Of a stretch of 64,000 nucleotides of DNA, positions 1 through 9,702 are shown one piece after another. The stretch's first letter is position 1, and each line of letters begins with the position of its first letter. The translations under genes and the position numbers were made by a program. Location of the stretch: contig CM075942.1 in NCBI GenBank assembly GCA_038030265.1, positions 65,414,926 to 65,478,925 on the forward strand, read 5' to 3'. The notes under the pieces were generated by a model. That model did no database searches. It saw nothing but the letters and a program-made list of their open reading frames with translations, and was not told where the DNA came from. This stretch comes from Corythucha ciliata. Taxonomy: Eukaryota; Arthropoda; Insecta; Hemiptera; Tingidae.

Positions 1-1945
1 TTGCATCCCTCATTTTCTCCCTCAACATTTTTTACAAATTTCTATCATAATCATAGTGTTTGTTCCATATCAACTGGTAATTGTGGTGACTGCTTGATCA
101 TATCTAACCCCATTCACTAAATGTATAGTCGGAAAACTTCCGAAAATAGTACTCGGGGTACGCCCCCCTGTGCTCAATTCGCAAAAGGCAAATAAAATGG
201 CCGGCAGCCCGCAAAAAATTATATCCTTGGCATTTTTCTACACTCTTAGAAACTACTACCCAATGGGCAGAATATTAATACTTGTGTCATCTGAGAAATA
301 GCCTTGTGCGAGCGCCCTATTTAAGAAAATTCAATTTTTGAAAAATGTGCAAAATCCCCATTTCGTGATATTATTATCTAGCCTTTTTGGGCCATATACT
401 TCAACCATTTCGAGCCTCACCCAAAATGACGTTTTTTGCAGTCCGTCACAAATTTATCACTTCAACGAATCGAAAACACACAGGCATATGAATTTCGTGC
501 ATTCATTTTCAAATTGTTTGCTCGCCCGAAAACGATGAAAAATGACGCTTCTAACGTAAGAGAGGTGCGCGCGGTCGCGAGACGGGACTTGAAATATTTT
601 GCGGGACAAAAGCAGAATTTCCCTCGCGAGACAGAACTTCCTGCGGGAAATCATGTTTTATTTTTTTTTACTAAAAAGTGAGATGATCGAGTGTGAAACC
701 TAATAATCCGCTTGCCTTCTGTGAATCACTCATCACTGTAACAGAAAATTCATGTCTTTGGCTTCAAACTTTCCGTTTTGAACACATCGAATACCTACAT
801 TTCATCTCTTATCCTTTCCTTGCCCTTTCTCTCCATTCGGATTCGATGCGAAGAATAATTTTATATTTTAGTGAAATTTTAAAACTTAGGAAATATTGCC
901 TGACTACACGTTTGTAAAGGGTTGTATATCCCAAGCTGTATCCACCAAAACCAAAATTGTTGACCAGTAAATTTAGCCTTCTAAATTCACTGTACAAACA
1001 TTTTTTAAATTAAATTTGTAAGTTGAAGATTGTTAATTTCCTTAAATTTAACGTTCTTTAACATTTTACATGGAATGTTATTTTGTCTGTGGAACCTGTA
1101 TCTTTCGAGTTATAGGCAAAAAACCAAAACAAAAACACAAAGAAAATCTCGCGGTTCCCCCCGCCTTGGTGGTTAGGAGGGGGACCATGTTGTCATTTTG
1201 TTGAAATTCTCCTCCACCTAATCCTTTTTATACATTTGCCAATTGCCAAGGGTTGCCCCCTCCGGATTTTTATTGGTCACACTACCCTAAAACGACTAAT
1301 TGAAAACTAATTGGAAAGGGGTACTTTCTAAAGGGCTGCCCTTTAGTGGCATCATAAAAAAAATCAATAAATAAATTTTAAAAAAATTAATTTGCCGACA
1401 CGAAATTCGGGGACACCATAATTTACTAACAAACACGTAACACAAACATCAATGCCCCAAATTTCCTGAGCCCTTGTTTTTTATGTTCGTTAAAGAGCTA
1501 TAATAAGGGGGTCAAGTTGTATAGGAACAATTGAAAAATGCTTCTGCAGGCATTTTTCGATTCCATGTTGGGCTCAAAACGTTCCAAGGATGGCAAAAAA
1601 GGTTCAAAAATAGCATTGGTTAAATTGCTACTACTGCTTCACTCATTCATGTCATGTATAGCTCAATCATATCCTCGAGCGCATTAAGTTTTTCAATTAT
1701 AGACATGTATTTTGAAGGACTAGCGTTTAGGATTATTTTGGGATTTTTAAAATTGAAAGGAATTTCGTAATTTATTGCGAATTTCCGCTACGTTATACAG
1801 TAAATCTGCCTGCAGTGGCTATACAATCTCCACATATTTGTCCAACCCCAACCCTTTCCTAAAAGTTTCGACTCATAAATAAAAGTCAAATTTCTTGTAA
1901 TTATTACTATAGGTAATTAAATAATTAATTACAGTAAAACTAAAA
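1..1945. other. AT-rich stretch without recognised gene
   Basis: Nothing here could be assigned. Short open frames (up to about 80 codons) occur near 340-1000, but they overlap on both strands, lack recognisable motifs and look like chance. A GC-richer patch at 555-660, with CGCGAG and GCGGGA words, stands out from the AT-rich surroundings and may be a transposon scrap. Confidence 0.6.
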
Positions 1946-2441
1946 GTGTATATGTCGCATCCATGTCGAGTAATTGTCCACTTCACGAAATGGATGTCCA
2001 TTTCACGAAATGGCTCCACTTGCCGTAACTTCAAAAAATTTCGACATCTGGACAAAAAAATTGTTTATTTCTTGAAAAGGAAATCGTGTTTGTCCTGTTG
2101 CTGAAATCAAATTTTCTTACTGCAAGTGGATGCACAAGATTATCCTTTTCGTGAAATGAATGAGTGAGGAATCTCAGATGCAGAAACAAGTTTTGTTTTA
2201 TTTAAAAAGGTTATTTTATTGAGCACTCCAAAACGCGCTAAAAAATGATGTTGTGCATCCACTTGCAGTAAGGAAGCTTTATTTCAGCAACTGGACAAAC
2301 GCGATTTCCTTTTCAAGAAATGGACATTTTCTTTGTCCAGATGTCGTAATTTTTTGAAATTATGGAATGCGGAGCCATTTCGTGAAATGGACATCCATTT
2401 CATGAAGTGGATAATTTCGCCAAGTGGATGCGACATATACA
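1946..2441. repeat. 496-bp foldback element (long inverted repeat)
   Basis: The left arm (about 1946-2147) reads as the reverse complement of the right arm (about 2255-2441), with a spacer of roughly 100 bp. The outer ends share TGTATATGTCGCATCCA, and the two arms stay aligned with scattered differences. Each arm carries the near-palindrome CCATTTCACGAAATGG (or CCATTTCGTGAAATGG) next to related half copies. There is no coding capacity. This is the structure of a foldback or MITE-type non-autonomous element whose transcript would form a long hairpin. The family was not identified. Confidence 0.85.
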
Positions 2442-2727
2442 TTCCTGAATGAGGACGAAGGTGGGCGACGTCTGATGAGTGACGGCCGACGAACAAATAC
2501 TCAAGAAATCGCATATGACGATAAATCGTTCAAAACGTATCACTTTCCACGAGTATAGAAAAACCAACACCAATGTCATCAAACAGAAGTAATATGTAAA
2601 GCCAAAGACAGTATTCGAATTGAATTGAACTGATGATAACAATTGCTCGAACTAAAATTGTAGCTCGTCCCCATGGGTAGGTTTCTCGGGAATATTGGGG
2701 AGGGGGTCATGCCAGCTCGCGGTTTTG

Positions 2728-2870
2728 CTGGGGCCTTATTCTCTAACGAAATAGAAACTTTGCTTTGGTAGAAACATTGAAATATCATTCATGAATTTAA
2801 GAAAACTGAAGGGAAACATATGATTTCTGAAAAAAGCAATGTTGAAAAAAGTTAGTGAATAAGGCCCCAG
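2728..2870. mobile_element. 143-bp MITE with 20-bp terminal inverted repeats
   Basis: The left end CTGGGGCCTTATTCTCTAAC (2728-2747) is matched in inverted orientation at 2851-2870 with one mismatch. The interior is AT-rich and non-coding. Closely related ends bound 42377-42555, and a variant bounds 44112-44247, so this is one family. No convincing target-site duplication is visible. Confidence 0.8.
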
Positions 2871-3061
2871 GCTTGCAATTAATTTGTTTTCTTTCTTATT
2901 TCGTAAAAGTTTCCCTCCCGTCAGAACTTGTCGGGTGGTCGAATTATATTTCATTCTGAAACTTCACTTCCTAGCTCCTAGCGAAGTTGCTTTAAAAAAA
3001 TTGAGCGATGTTCGTTCTACGCTGCTTTAATTTTATATTTTATTTTCTTATTGCTGTAAAT

Positions 3062-3480
3062 ACAGGGTGATTCAGGAGGAATGATCAAGACTTTAACCAG
3101 GCGTAGTACTAACGAGGACGAACCAAAATCACCATGTGAACATAGGGTCGCAAATGGTTCATTTCCGAGTTACAGGTATTTTTGTCATATTTCGGCTAAA
3201 CGCGTTCTTTTCGTCAATAATCATTTCTAGCGTCCTAGCCATTCGTAACAGAACAATACCGAATACATTTCTGAAAATAGCAGACATTTAGGGTTTATGA
3301 AACGCTGTTGCAACTAACCGAACTAATGTTTCAAGTATTTTCTTTTATTTCTTGAAAAAGCGAAGAAGTGCAAGTTTGATTTTTACCGTTTCCTTCAAAG
3401 ACGAATCTTCCGAAGTCTTCGGTGGTAAAGGTACGGTTAAATTATTGGAAAAACATGCCAGTGTTGTAAGCTACAAAATG
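3062..3480. other. Unassigned stretch, possible transposon end
   Basis: It starts with ACAGGGTGATTCAGGAGGA, a kind of sequence often found at the ends of insect repeats, but no partner end or coding sequence is visible. It stops exactly where the duplicated gypsy-like block begins. Confidence 0.25.
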
Positions 3481-3727
3481 GCTTTTTACATTTTAAAATA
3501 GACGCATTTTTGACTGAGATACCACAGCGAACGTACAGAAATTCCTGGTCAGATCGTCAAATTGAGCCACATTTCACCGTCAATCTTTGATTGTGCTCAC
3601 AGAAATAATTTCATAAAACGAATACCTCATGTTTTTGCCGAATAATTAATTTGTCCTCTCCTCCCCCGCCCATCACCTACACCTCAACAGTAACCAAAAT
3701 CTTCCCGATTTTTTTTTTTTTTTTTTT

Positions 3728-4225
3728 GTGGTAGTTGCAATATGCCTTGCAACTGAGTGTACGGAGCAACTGTGGACGAGGTCAATCCTCAACAAACTCA
3801 CCGCAGCAGCGCGGGAATTCATGAATTACGAATACAGCGGGTCCCCCATGACGTCACTCAGCGACCTGGAGAGAACAACACGTCACCAGTTTGAAAAAGT
3901 AAACCCCTCAGCCGCGCTTCTGCAGTTAGAGGCAGTCAAACAACTGCCCGGCGAAAATGTTGACGCCTATGCGTTACGTTTTAGTAAAGCGCTAAGGGGC
4001 ACGTCCATCAACGACACTTCAGCTCTTTCTTTCTTCCTCCGGGGGCTAAGACGTTCACTGGCTGAAAAAGTAGCAGGACAACGAGTGACATCTTACTCAC
4101 AGGCACGGCTGTATGCCAGGGAGCTAGGGGACGCCGATCAACTGCTTAACCCCTCTGTACCCCCCCCCCGCCACGGTTCACTGGGCAAAAACTACAATAG
4201 ACACCCCCCGGATGGATCGCAATGA
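3728..4225 (+). pseudogene. gag: gag-like capsid fragment, copy 1
   Basis: Open frame of about 165 codons resembling the capsid part of Ty3/gypsy Gag: a helical, Arg- and Leu-rich sequence with YSGSPMTSLSDLE near residue 35, QLPGENVDAYALRFSKAL around residues 75-92 and FFLRGLRRSLAEKVAGQ just after. It has no obvious initiator: the frame opens inside a T-run at its 5' end, so the N-terminus is missing. It runs into a C-run of ten (nine in copy 2). The extra C changes frame and gives an early stop at 4223. The zinc knuckles that should follow lie downstream in a separate segment. Gag normally assembles the particle and packages element RNA. Confidence 0.8.
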
Positions 4226-4354
4226 TCGTGAAAGAAGTGGAACACCCCCCAACCCACCTCGATCTCCGAACAGAAATCGCAGTCCACCCCCAGAACGATT
4301 CTCACCACGTCCACGAGGAAGTAACGCCAGATTGACCCACCTGCTTGCCAACCC

Positions 4355-4459
4355 TGCCCAACCTGCAACAATCCAGGTCACCTAGCTCGGGACTGTGGCC
4401 TCAAGCAACGGCTGCCGTGCCAAATTTGTAAGAAAATTAATCACAGTGCCAATCTTTGC
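4355..4459 (+). pseudogene. gag: Two CCHC zinc knuckles of Gag nucleocapsid, copy 1
   Basis: One frame encodes CPTCNNPGHLARDC and, seven residues later, CQICKKINHSANLC. Both match CX2CX4HX4C exactly. Such knuckles bind nucleic acid in the nucleocapsid part of Gag. The segment is separated from the capsid piece by a frame break, and the frame is lost again after the C-run at about 4485. The stretch between them (about 4180-4340) is Pro/Arg-rich, as expected for a linker. Two knuckles together with an env-like gene is worth noting, because many errantivirus Gag proteins have no CCHC motif. Confidence 0.85.
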
Positions 4460-4647
4460 CCTTGGCGTAACAGAAATAACCGCTCCCCCCCCCCCACCAT
4501 CAGCTCCACCAAGCGAGGAACAGGATGTCCCACCCCCACGAACAGCCGAATCCACGACGCCACAGCCACGACGAACGCAACTCGAGAAATTTTAAACAGT
4601 CCCCAAACGCAAGAAGGGGCTCCGCTGGGGCCCCTCATCCCTACTAA

Positions 4648-5313
4648 CCCCCCAAGCGAAGCCAAACGAACAAAAAACTTCAAAAAATTATAGGACCCGG
4701 ACTTCAACTCAGCACTTATCGAAAACTAGGAACCAAACGCACATCAGATCCGACTATCCGTGCCCGACGAAAACCGTACCCTAAGCCACCAATTCCACTC
4801 TCCGGCGCAGGAGAACTCATCGTCTCCGCGACGATCAACGGAAAAACGGGACCTCTCCTCCTCGATACTGGGGCAGAGGTCACTCTCGTCCGACCAGAGT
4901 TGGTACCTGGCCCATACGAGCCACGGTACGTTAAAATTAAAGGCATTTCGGGGCATATCAACGTCCTCGGCAGTAAAACGTTCCACATAAAAATCAACAA
5001 CCAACCTCCCCAAATCACCGTCGGCTACGTATGTGACCTCCCCGGGGACCTTATAGGAATCATCGGGTGTGACACTCTCCGAACCTGGGGAGTAACCATC
5101 GACACGCTTCGAGGCACCCTAACCATTCAGAACCCTCGTAGCGACCTCCACCCCGTCACACCGACATCACCGCAGCTTCAACATACACCCACGTCTTTTT
5201 TCTTCATCGTTGCGAAACAACCTTCAACCCACGCCTATCGAGCAACCACTACCACCCCTCTGACAATACCGCCGAGCTCAATGGTCATCACCCACCTCGC
5301 AATGAAGGGCTGA
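4648..5313 (+). pseudogene. pol: Retropepsin-like aspartic protease, start of pol, copy 1
   Basis: The frame is open from just after a stop at 4645 to an opal stop at 5311-5313. The catalytic loop is LLLDTGAEVTLV, with the Asp codon at 4864-4866. About 60 residues later comes the second hallmark, GIIGCDTLRTWG, equivalent to the conserved IxG-D region near the protease C-terminus. Spacing and order fit a monomer of the retroviral aspartic protease family, which dimerises to cleave Gag-Pol. Downstream the same frame continues past the TGA into pol (5314-6036), so this single stop interrupts a protease-pol reading frame. The stop is also present in copy 2. Confidence 0.85.
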
Positions 5314-6036
5314 GGAGTCCCGCACTTCAAACTGCCAGCAGACGCTTACGCCGGCACATACGCTCTGCTGCCACGAAAATTGGACAACGTGCTCGTGGCC
5401 GTGACATTAACGAAGGCAGAAAATGCGCAAGTAACAACCTCAATAATAAACTACACGCCCGAGCATGTGACCTTGCATAGAAACATGACCATCGCAGACC
5501 TCTATCCCACTGAGGAGAACACCCTCGCCCTAACAAATCATCACATCGTCCAAGCGGTCCAACCAAACAATAAACTAGAGGAAAATGTCCGAAATCAACT
5601 ATGCCACGTAACGGAGCCCCTACGAACTGAAATCATGGCTACCCTAAACGAATACGAGGACGTACTATCTTATCCTGGCAGAGAAAAATTAGGAGACACC
5701 CATTTCATAACTCATCAAATTAACACCAGCGATGCCCCTCCCATCTGTAAACGCCCTTACAGGATACCGGTAGCCCAATTAGGTAGCAAAATTAGGAACA
5801 AGGGAAAATTGGTCCACCTCAATAGAGTCAAACCATTCAACCCCCGCGACCGCACTCGACCACACAACAACGGGAGAATAACCTCAAAACAGGTAGACGA
5901 CCCTCATCAAACACGCGGTGACCATCAACCAACGGACCAGAGGACACCGACGACACCAGCCCCCATACAACCCCGATCAACCAGACTAAGACAGAAACCT
6001 AGGGTCAATTACAAACAGCTGGCCGGTCTCAATTAG
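5314..6036 (+). pseudogene. pol: pol remnant: RT N-terminus joined to integrase C-terminus
   Basis: Reads in the protease frame. Residues from about 5380 to 5778 resemble the linker and start of gypsy reverse transcriptase, ending in HQINTSDAPP and a PYRIP motif that normally precedes the RT fingers. The next codons (from about 5779) are KGKLVHLNRVKPF, typical of the C-terminal end of a gypsy integrase, followed by a Pro/Thr/Arg-rich tail to the stop at 6034. The RT palm, RNase H, zinc-binding and DDE parts are therefore absent, removed by an in-frame deletion with a junction near 5778. There is no YxDD box. This can be read directly; the deletion mechanism is not known. Confidence 0.75.
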
Positions 6037-6039
6037 TCA

Positions 6040-6205
6040 ATTCTAAATATAAAAACCCCCCCAACTAATCCTCTGAACGCTACCCTTTATAAGCCCCCCT
6101 AATAACAAGACAACCCCTATTTATAACATATAACTAATCAAAAAACCCGATCAAAAAAAAAAAAAAAAGCCCCCACCCCCAGAATATGTTTGTTGCAGTT
6201 ATCAT
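6040..6205 (+). other. pol-env spacer with A-run
   Basis: Short non-coding stretch rich in C-runs, with a 16-base A tract near 6155. It separates the integrase tail from the env-like segment. No splice site or promoter could be supported. Confidence 0.4.
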
Positions 6206-6207
6206 AA

Positions 6208-6689
6208 GGCTCAGAAGACCAACAGTATTACGCCACGATCAGCGAGCAGACGTGGAAGGAGTGTCACCCAATGGACGACCAGGCCTACTGCCCATTCACC
6301 CTCGTTACCTACGCCATTGACGAACCCACGTGCGTAGCCAGCCTGTGGCAGGGGAACACGGCGGGATGCGAGTCCACCTTGACCCACCAAATACCCTCAC
6401 CACAGCTTAAACCAACTCTTAACGGCTGGCTGTATAGCGTGAAAGGGTCCTTCCAGCTATAACTCGGCGATGCCTCGGCGACAAAGGTCGACCGAACGTC
6501 ACAACCATCACCATCAGAGGAATGGGACACCTCCGGGAAGTGGCGTCCTGTGAATTGATTGGAAAGGGCGTTTACGTTGAAGCTAGAGTGGAGGGCGTCA
6601 CACACCTCTTCACCGAGGAATAGGACATCTCATCAGCCCAAATGTCACACTCTGGTGGACATTTCTCCCACAAGTCAACAACCTTTTAG
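6208..6689 (+). pseudogene. env: env-like glycoprotein C-terminal fragment
   Basis: Starts after a stop at 6205 and runs in one frame to 6462. The recognisable sequence then continues in another frame from about 6465 to stops at 6621 and 6687. Cysteine spacing and a NGWLYSV-type segment resemble the ectodomain of insect errantivirus Env proteins, which are related to baculovirus F proteins. The N-terminal part, fusion peptide and transmembrane segment are not recognisable. Its position directly after the integrase tail supports the assignment. The piece is broken by one frameshift plus internal stops, so no functional envelope is encoded. Confidence 0.6.
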
Positions 6690-6871
6690 CGCTACAGGTG
6701 GGGGGGGGGGTTGGACTAGACTCACGGCTCCAAGGGTAGCACAATAAGCTACCTATAGCCTTCCTTGCTAAGGGGAAATTGCCCCCGCCCTCCAGATGAG
6801 ATTGATCAGACGTAGACTTGAGCTTTTTGGTGAAAAGAGGTAATCTCTCCATGTTTAAAGAGTCTTTATTT

Positions 6872-6920
6872 CTTAATTTGTGACCGTGGTTTCGGTCGAC
6901 TATACCATCTTCAGATAAGG
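6872..6920 (-). ncRNA. Hammerhead-ribozyme-like motif, left arm
   Basis: On the minus strand: CUGAAGA (complement of 6908-6914), the same extra U, stem II GGU with ACC (3 bp), GAAA (complement of 6890-6893), then C, a four-base loop and GUC (complement of 6882-6884). The geometry matches the right-arm motif despite sequence differences in both loops. Stem I is poorer: an A-C mismatch at the second pair, and outer pairing of CTTA with TAAG. It may be a decayed ribozyme. Confidence 0.5.
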
Positions 6921-7066
6921 TTTAGGGCGTAAAAACCACTCTCGCCACATGACTTTTACTAAAACGAGCCGTGATCACAGGCTACACATGAGCCTGTCGT
7001 ATTAGCCTGTGATCACTGCTCGTTTTACTGAAAGTCGTGTGAAGAGGGTGGTTCTTACGCCCTAAA

Positions 7067-7125
7067 CTTTGTCTGAAGATGGTCTAGCTCTAGTGGACCG
7101 AAACGATGGTCACGAATTAATAAAG
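7067..7125 (+). ncRNA. Hammerhead-ribozyme-like motif, right arm
   Basis: Order of elements: CUGAAGA (7073-7079), stem II of 4 bp (GGUC 7081-7084 with GACC 7096-7099), then GAAA (7100-7103). A minimal stem III follows (C7104 with G7109, loop GATG) with cleavage triplet GUC (7109-7111). Stem I pairs 7068-7072 with 7112-7116, including one G-U pair. Possible outer pairing is CTTT 7067-7070 with AAAG near 7122-7125. These are the invariant core residues of a type I hammerhead. A departure from the textbook core is an unpaired U at 7080 between CUGAAGA and stem II. Predicted self-cleavage is after C7111. Confidence 0.6.
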
Positions 7126-7136
7126 ACACTTCAAAC

Positions 7137-7320
7137 GTGGAGAGATTAGCCTTTTTCACCAAAAAACTTGAGTCATCCAAACTGCACTATCTCACCTCGC
7201 ATCAATACAATGAGACGATCAATGAGATTGAAAAACGCTCGTCTCCAGGAAATTCCGCACTCGCGTATGATCTTGCTTTCCTACATAAGTCGTCGAAAAA
7301 GCGAGAATTTTCAATAGTGA
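7137..7320 (+). pseudogene. Short coding remnant after the ribozyme arm
   Basis: The frame reads ERLAFFTKKLESSK, then a charged and hydrophobic stretch ending in AYDLAFLHKSSKKR before the AAGACC-repeat element begins. The left arm encodes a similar ERLPLFTKKLKS start on the minus strand, so the peptide start belongs to the repeated arm. Penelope-like ORFs often begin shortly after the ribozyme-bearing terminal repeat. No RT or GIY-YIG domain is present here, so the identity rests on context only. Confidence 0.35.
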
Positions 7321-7323
7321 TGA

Positions 7324-8998
7324 GCAAAAGTGGTCTTGGTCTTCTCGCGAGACTCTTGCAGCAAGACCAAGACCAAGACCAAGACGCAAGACCAAGACCT
7401 TACGAACGAGTCTTGCGCAAGACCAAGACTGTGTTGCAAGAGTCTTGCGAGTCTTGCAAAAAAGAAGTTCTGCTTTTAAAAACCGAATTTTGTGGGTTTT
7501 GTTCTTCCAAGAACACATTTTGCTGATTTGGCTCCTTTAAAACCTAGTTTTGGCGATTTTTGCATCATCAAAAACACATTTTCGTGGCTTTAGCTCATTA
7601 TTTGTTCTAGGAAGAAAAAGAAGGAATGAAGGGGGGGGAGAAGGTTTTCGGTTGGTTCCAAAAAGAACGACATTTTGTGATTTTGGATTTTTCTAACCCC
7701 AATTTCACCGGAAATTTTCAGTCTCCCATAACAAAAGTCTCAGAATTGGCACCTTCAAAATCCAATTTCACAGATTCTTGCCATTTTGGACCCCGCAATT
7801 TCGCGAATTTACCCGTTATTAAATACCAAATTATGTAGTTTTAGCTCTTATTGAAATCAGTTTTTTACAGATTTGGCTCTTCAGAAAACTTATTTCGCTC
7901 TTTTCAAACCCCAAGTCCTGGATTTGGCTCAATTCAAACCCAAATATAAATGCCCCAATTTTTGTATGTATATTTAAACTCTTTCAAAACGTAATTTCGT
8001 GAATTTGGCTCCTTCAAAAACTCAGAGATGTTTGCCACATAAAAACAAACGTGAGTTTAGCTCTTTCTGAAATCTGTTCCACGGGTTCGGCCATTTATAA
8101 AAACTAAATAGTCGAAAAACGAAAAAAACAAATTTCGTGATTTTGGCGCTCAACCATATTTTCGCTCTTCCACAACCAAATGTCACCAATTTTGCCCCTT
8201 TGATACCAAACTTCACGGATTTTAGCCATTTAAATTTCCAGCCATTCTAATTTCGCGCATTTTCATTATTTGAGAAAAAAAACAACAATTTTTGTGGCCT
8301 TTGTTCTTTCTGGAATCAGTTATACAGATTTCGCTGTTTCGAAAACCAAATGTTGCTCTTTCAAAAAAGAAATTCACGGATTTGGCTGGTTCAAATACCA
8401 AATTTCGTCATTTCGGCCAACGGCTCTCATAAACGTCAGTCTCGTGGATGTCCGCTCTTTCATAGTCAAATTTTGCGAATTTGGCTCCTAAAAACTCCAG
8501 TGGCCAAATTCACATCCGCGCGTTAAAACCCAATTTCTTGGATTTGGCACCTTAAAACCAATTTCGGGGATTTACGCTTTATTAAAATCAGCTGTTCCTT
8601 ACCAGATGGACGGGTTTGGTTCGTTCAAAAAAGTAATTCAGCTCATTTGAAACCAAAATTTCGTTATTTTGGCCTTCTCAAACCACACATGGTTGCAGAA
8701 GGGTGGGGCAAGTTACATTTTTTTCAGTACACGGCGAGATATGAAGGAAAAATACGAAGAACATCCAAAAATATCGGAGGTGGGGATAAATTAATAAAAC
8801 TGAAAAAAAGAAATTTTTCATTTCATAAGTCCCGAACTAGGTTGTTTTTGAGTTGTTTTTTCGATATGCAATGCAATTGTTTTCTTCAAAAAGAAAAACA
8901 AAAACAAAAAACGAAAGACAGACCACTCGAATTAAATACGAAAAAAATTAAATCAACAAAGCAAGACCAGCAAGACCTTCGAGTCTTGGCACAGGCGT
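7324..8998. mobile_element. Non-autonomous element with AAGACC subterminal repeats
   Basis: The left part (7335-7460) is packed with GGTCTTG/CAAGACC words in both orientations, including a run of CAAGAC units at 7362-7400. The right part (8960-8998) carries the same words, CAAGACCAGCAAGACC and AGTCTTGG. Dense subterminal repeats of this kind are typical of hAT-like DNA transposons, but terminal repeats and an 8-bp duplication could not be paired convincingly. The interior is non-coding repeat DNA. Confidence 0.45.
7480..8690. repeat. Degenerate tandem repeat, period about 33 bp
   Basis: Roughly 35 diverged units each resemble AATTTCGTGATTTTGGCTC followed by a TTCAAAACC-like tail. Units drift in length and sequence, and no open frame persists. 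The TTCGCG/TTCGTG core recalls the 30-bp family found elsewhere in the window. Confidence 0.75.
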
Positions 8999-8999
8999 A

Positions 9000-9456
9000 G
9001 CAAGGGGCGTGCGGCGTGTGCGGCCCGCACCGGGCATCACTACCCTGGGGGCATCATGCATCAAACCCGCTGTTATGTTATGCGATCACCGCTACCTAGG
9101 AATAGGAAACAAGAACGTGAATTTGTATAAGGAAACGTTTTTAGCGAAGACATCGGCCGACGGCCGCAACATTACGGCACGCCTTGCGCCTTTCTATAGG
9201 AAACCCAAGCAGTTAGCAGCTAAGCTCCCCACCGATCCAACAGGCAACATCCGTTGATGAGTGGGGCCACTGGCGGACCTACACGTATCGGGGCTCGGGG
9301 CGGAAACCTTCAAGAGGCCCCTAAAAGTCTCTAATTATACATATCTATTACAAACCTCTATTGGTAACCGCTAAGGCCTTTTCCTAATTGTAGCCAAGGC
9401 CTTTTCCTTGTTTTAGGCAAATCACCGCTATTTCCCCAACCTATCCGCCAAACAGC
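9000..9456. other. Unassigned GC-richer stretch
   Basis: Between the AAGACC element and the second gypsy copy. A frame of 82 codons at 9009-9257 has no recognisable motif. GGCCTTTTCC occurs twice near 9380-9410. Nothing else is evident. Confidence 0.35.
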
Positions 9457-9702
9457 GCTTTTTACATTTTAAAATAGACGCATTTTTGACTGAGATACCA
9501 CAGCGAACGTACAGAAATTCCTGGTCAGATCGTCAAATTGAGCCACATTTCACCGTCAATCTTTGATTGTGCTCACAGAAATAATTTCATAAAACGAATA
9601 CCTCATGTTTTTGCCGAATAATTAATTTGTCCTCTCCTCCCCCGCCCATCACCTACACCTCAACAGTAACCAAAATCTTCCCGATTTTTTTTTTTTTTTT
9701 TT

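Larger units (their letters stand above)
3481..6770 (+). mobile_element. Degenerate errantivirus-like Ty3/gypsy element, copy 1
   Basis: Retroviral-type coding pieces lie in the order gag, zinc knuckles, protease, pol remnant, env. The left limit is where near-identity with the block at 9457 begins; the preceding bases differ. A T-run of 18-19 lies just before gag. No LTR pair was found, and the right end is set only by loss of recognisable sequence before the inverted repeat at 6815. Known family logic: Ty3/gypsy elements with a third, env-like ORF are the insect errantiviruses. Here the RT, RNase H and integrase core are missing and several reading frames are broken, so the copy cannot be autonomous. 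Confidence 0.8.
6815..7174. repeat. Inverted repeat of two long-terminal-like arms (Penelope-like?)
   Basis: The left arm 6815-6983 is the reverse complement of the right arm 7004-7174 at roughly 80% by eye, around a 20-bp spacer. The inner ends are GTGATCACAGGCT and AGCCTGTGATCAC. Each arm contains, in its own outward direction, a conserved ACGCCCTAAAC block, a hammerhead-like motif, an AATAAA-type signal and the start of a short frame encoding an ERLxxFTKKL-type peptide. Penelope-like elements are known to carry hammerhead ribozymes in their pseudo-LTRs and often have inverted arrangements, so this assignment is favoured but not proven. Confidence 0.85.

Noticed and set aside
2466..2500. 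CTGATGAGTGACGG...CGAAC resembling a hammerhead core
   Set aside because: The GAAA box reads GAAC, stem II is only about two pairs and no stem III with a cleavage triplet could be drawn. Likely chance.
3062..3085. ACAGGGTGATTCAGGAGG as a defined transposon terminus
   Set aside because: No partner terminus, duplication or coding region could be found in the window.
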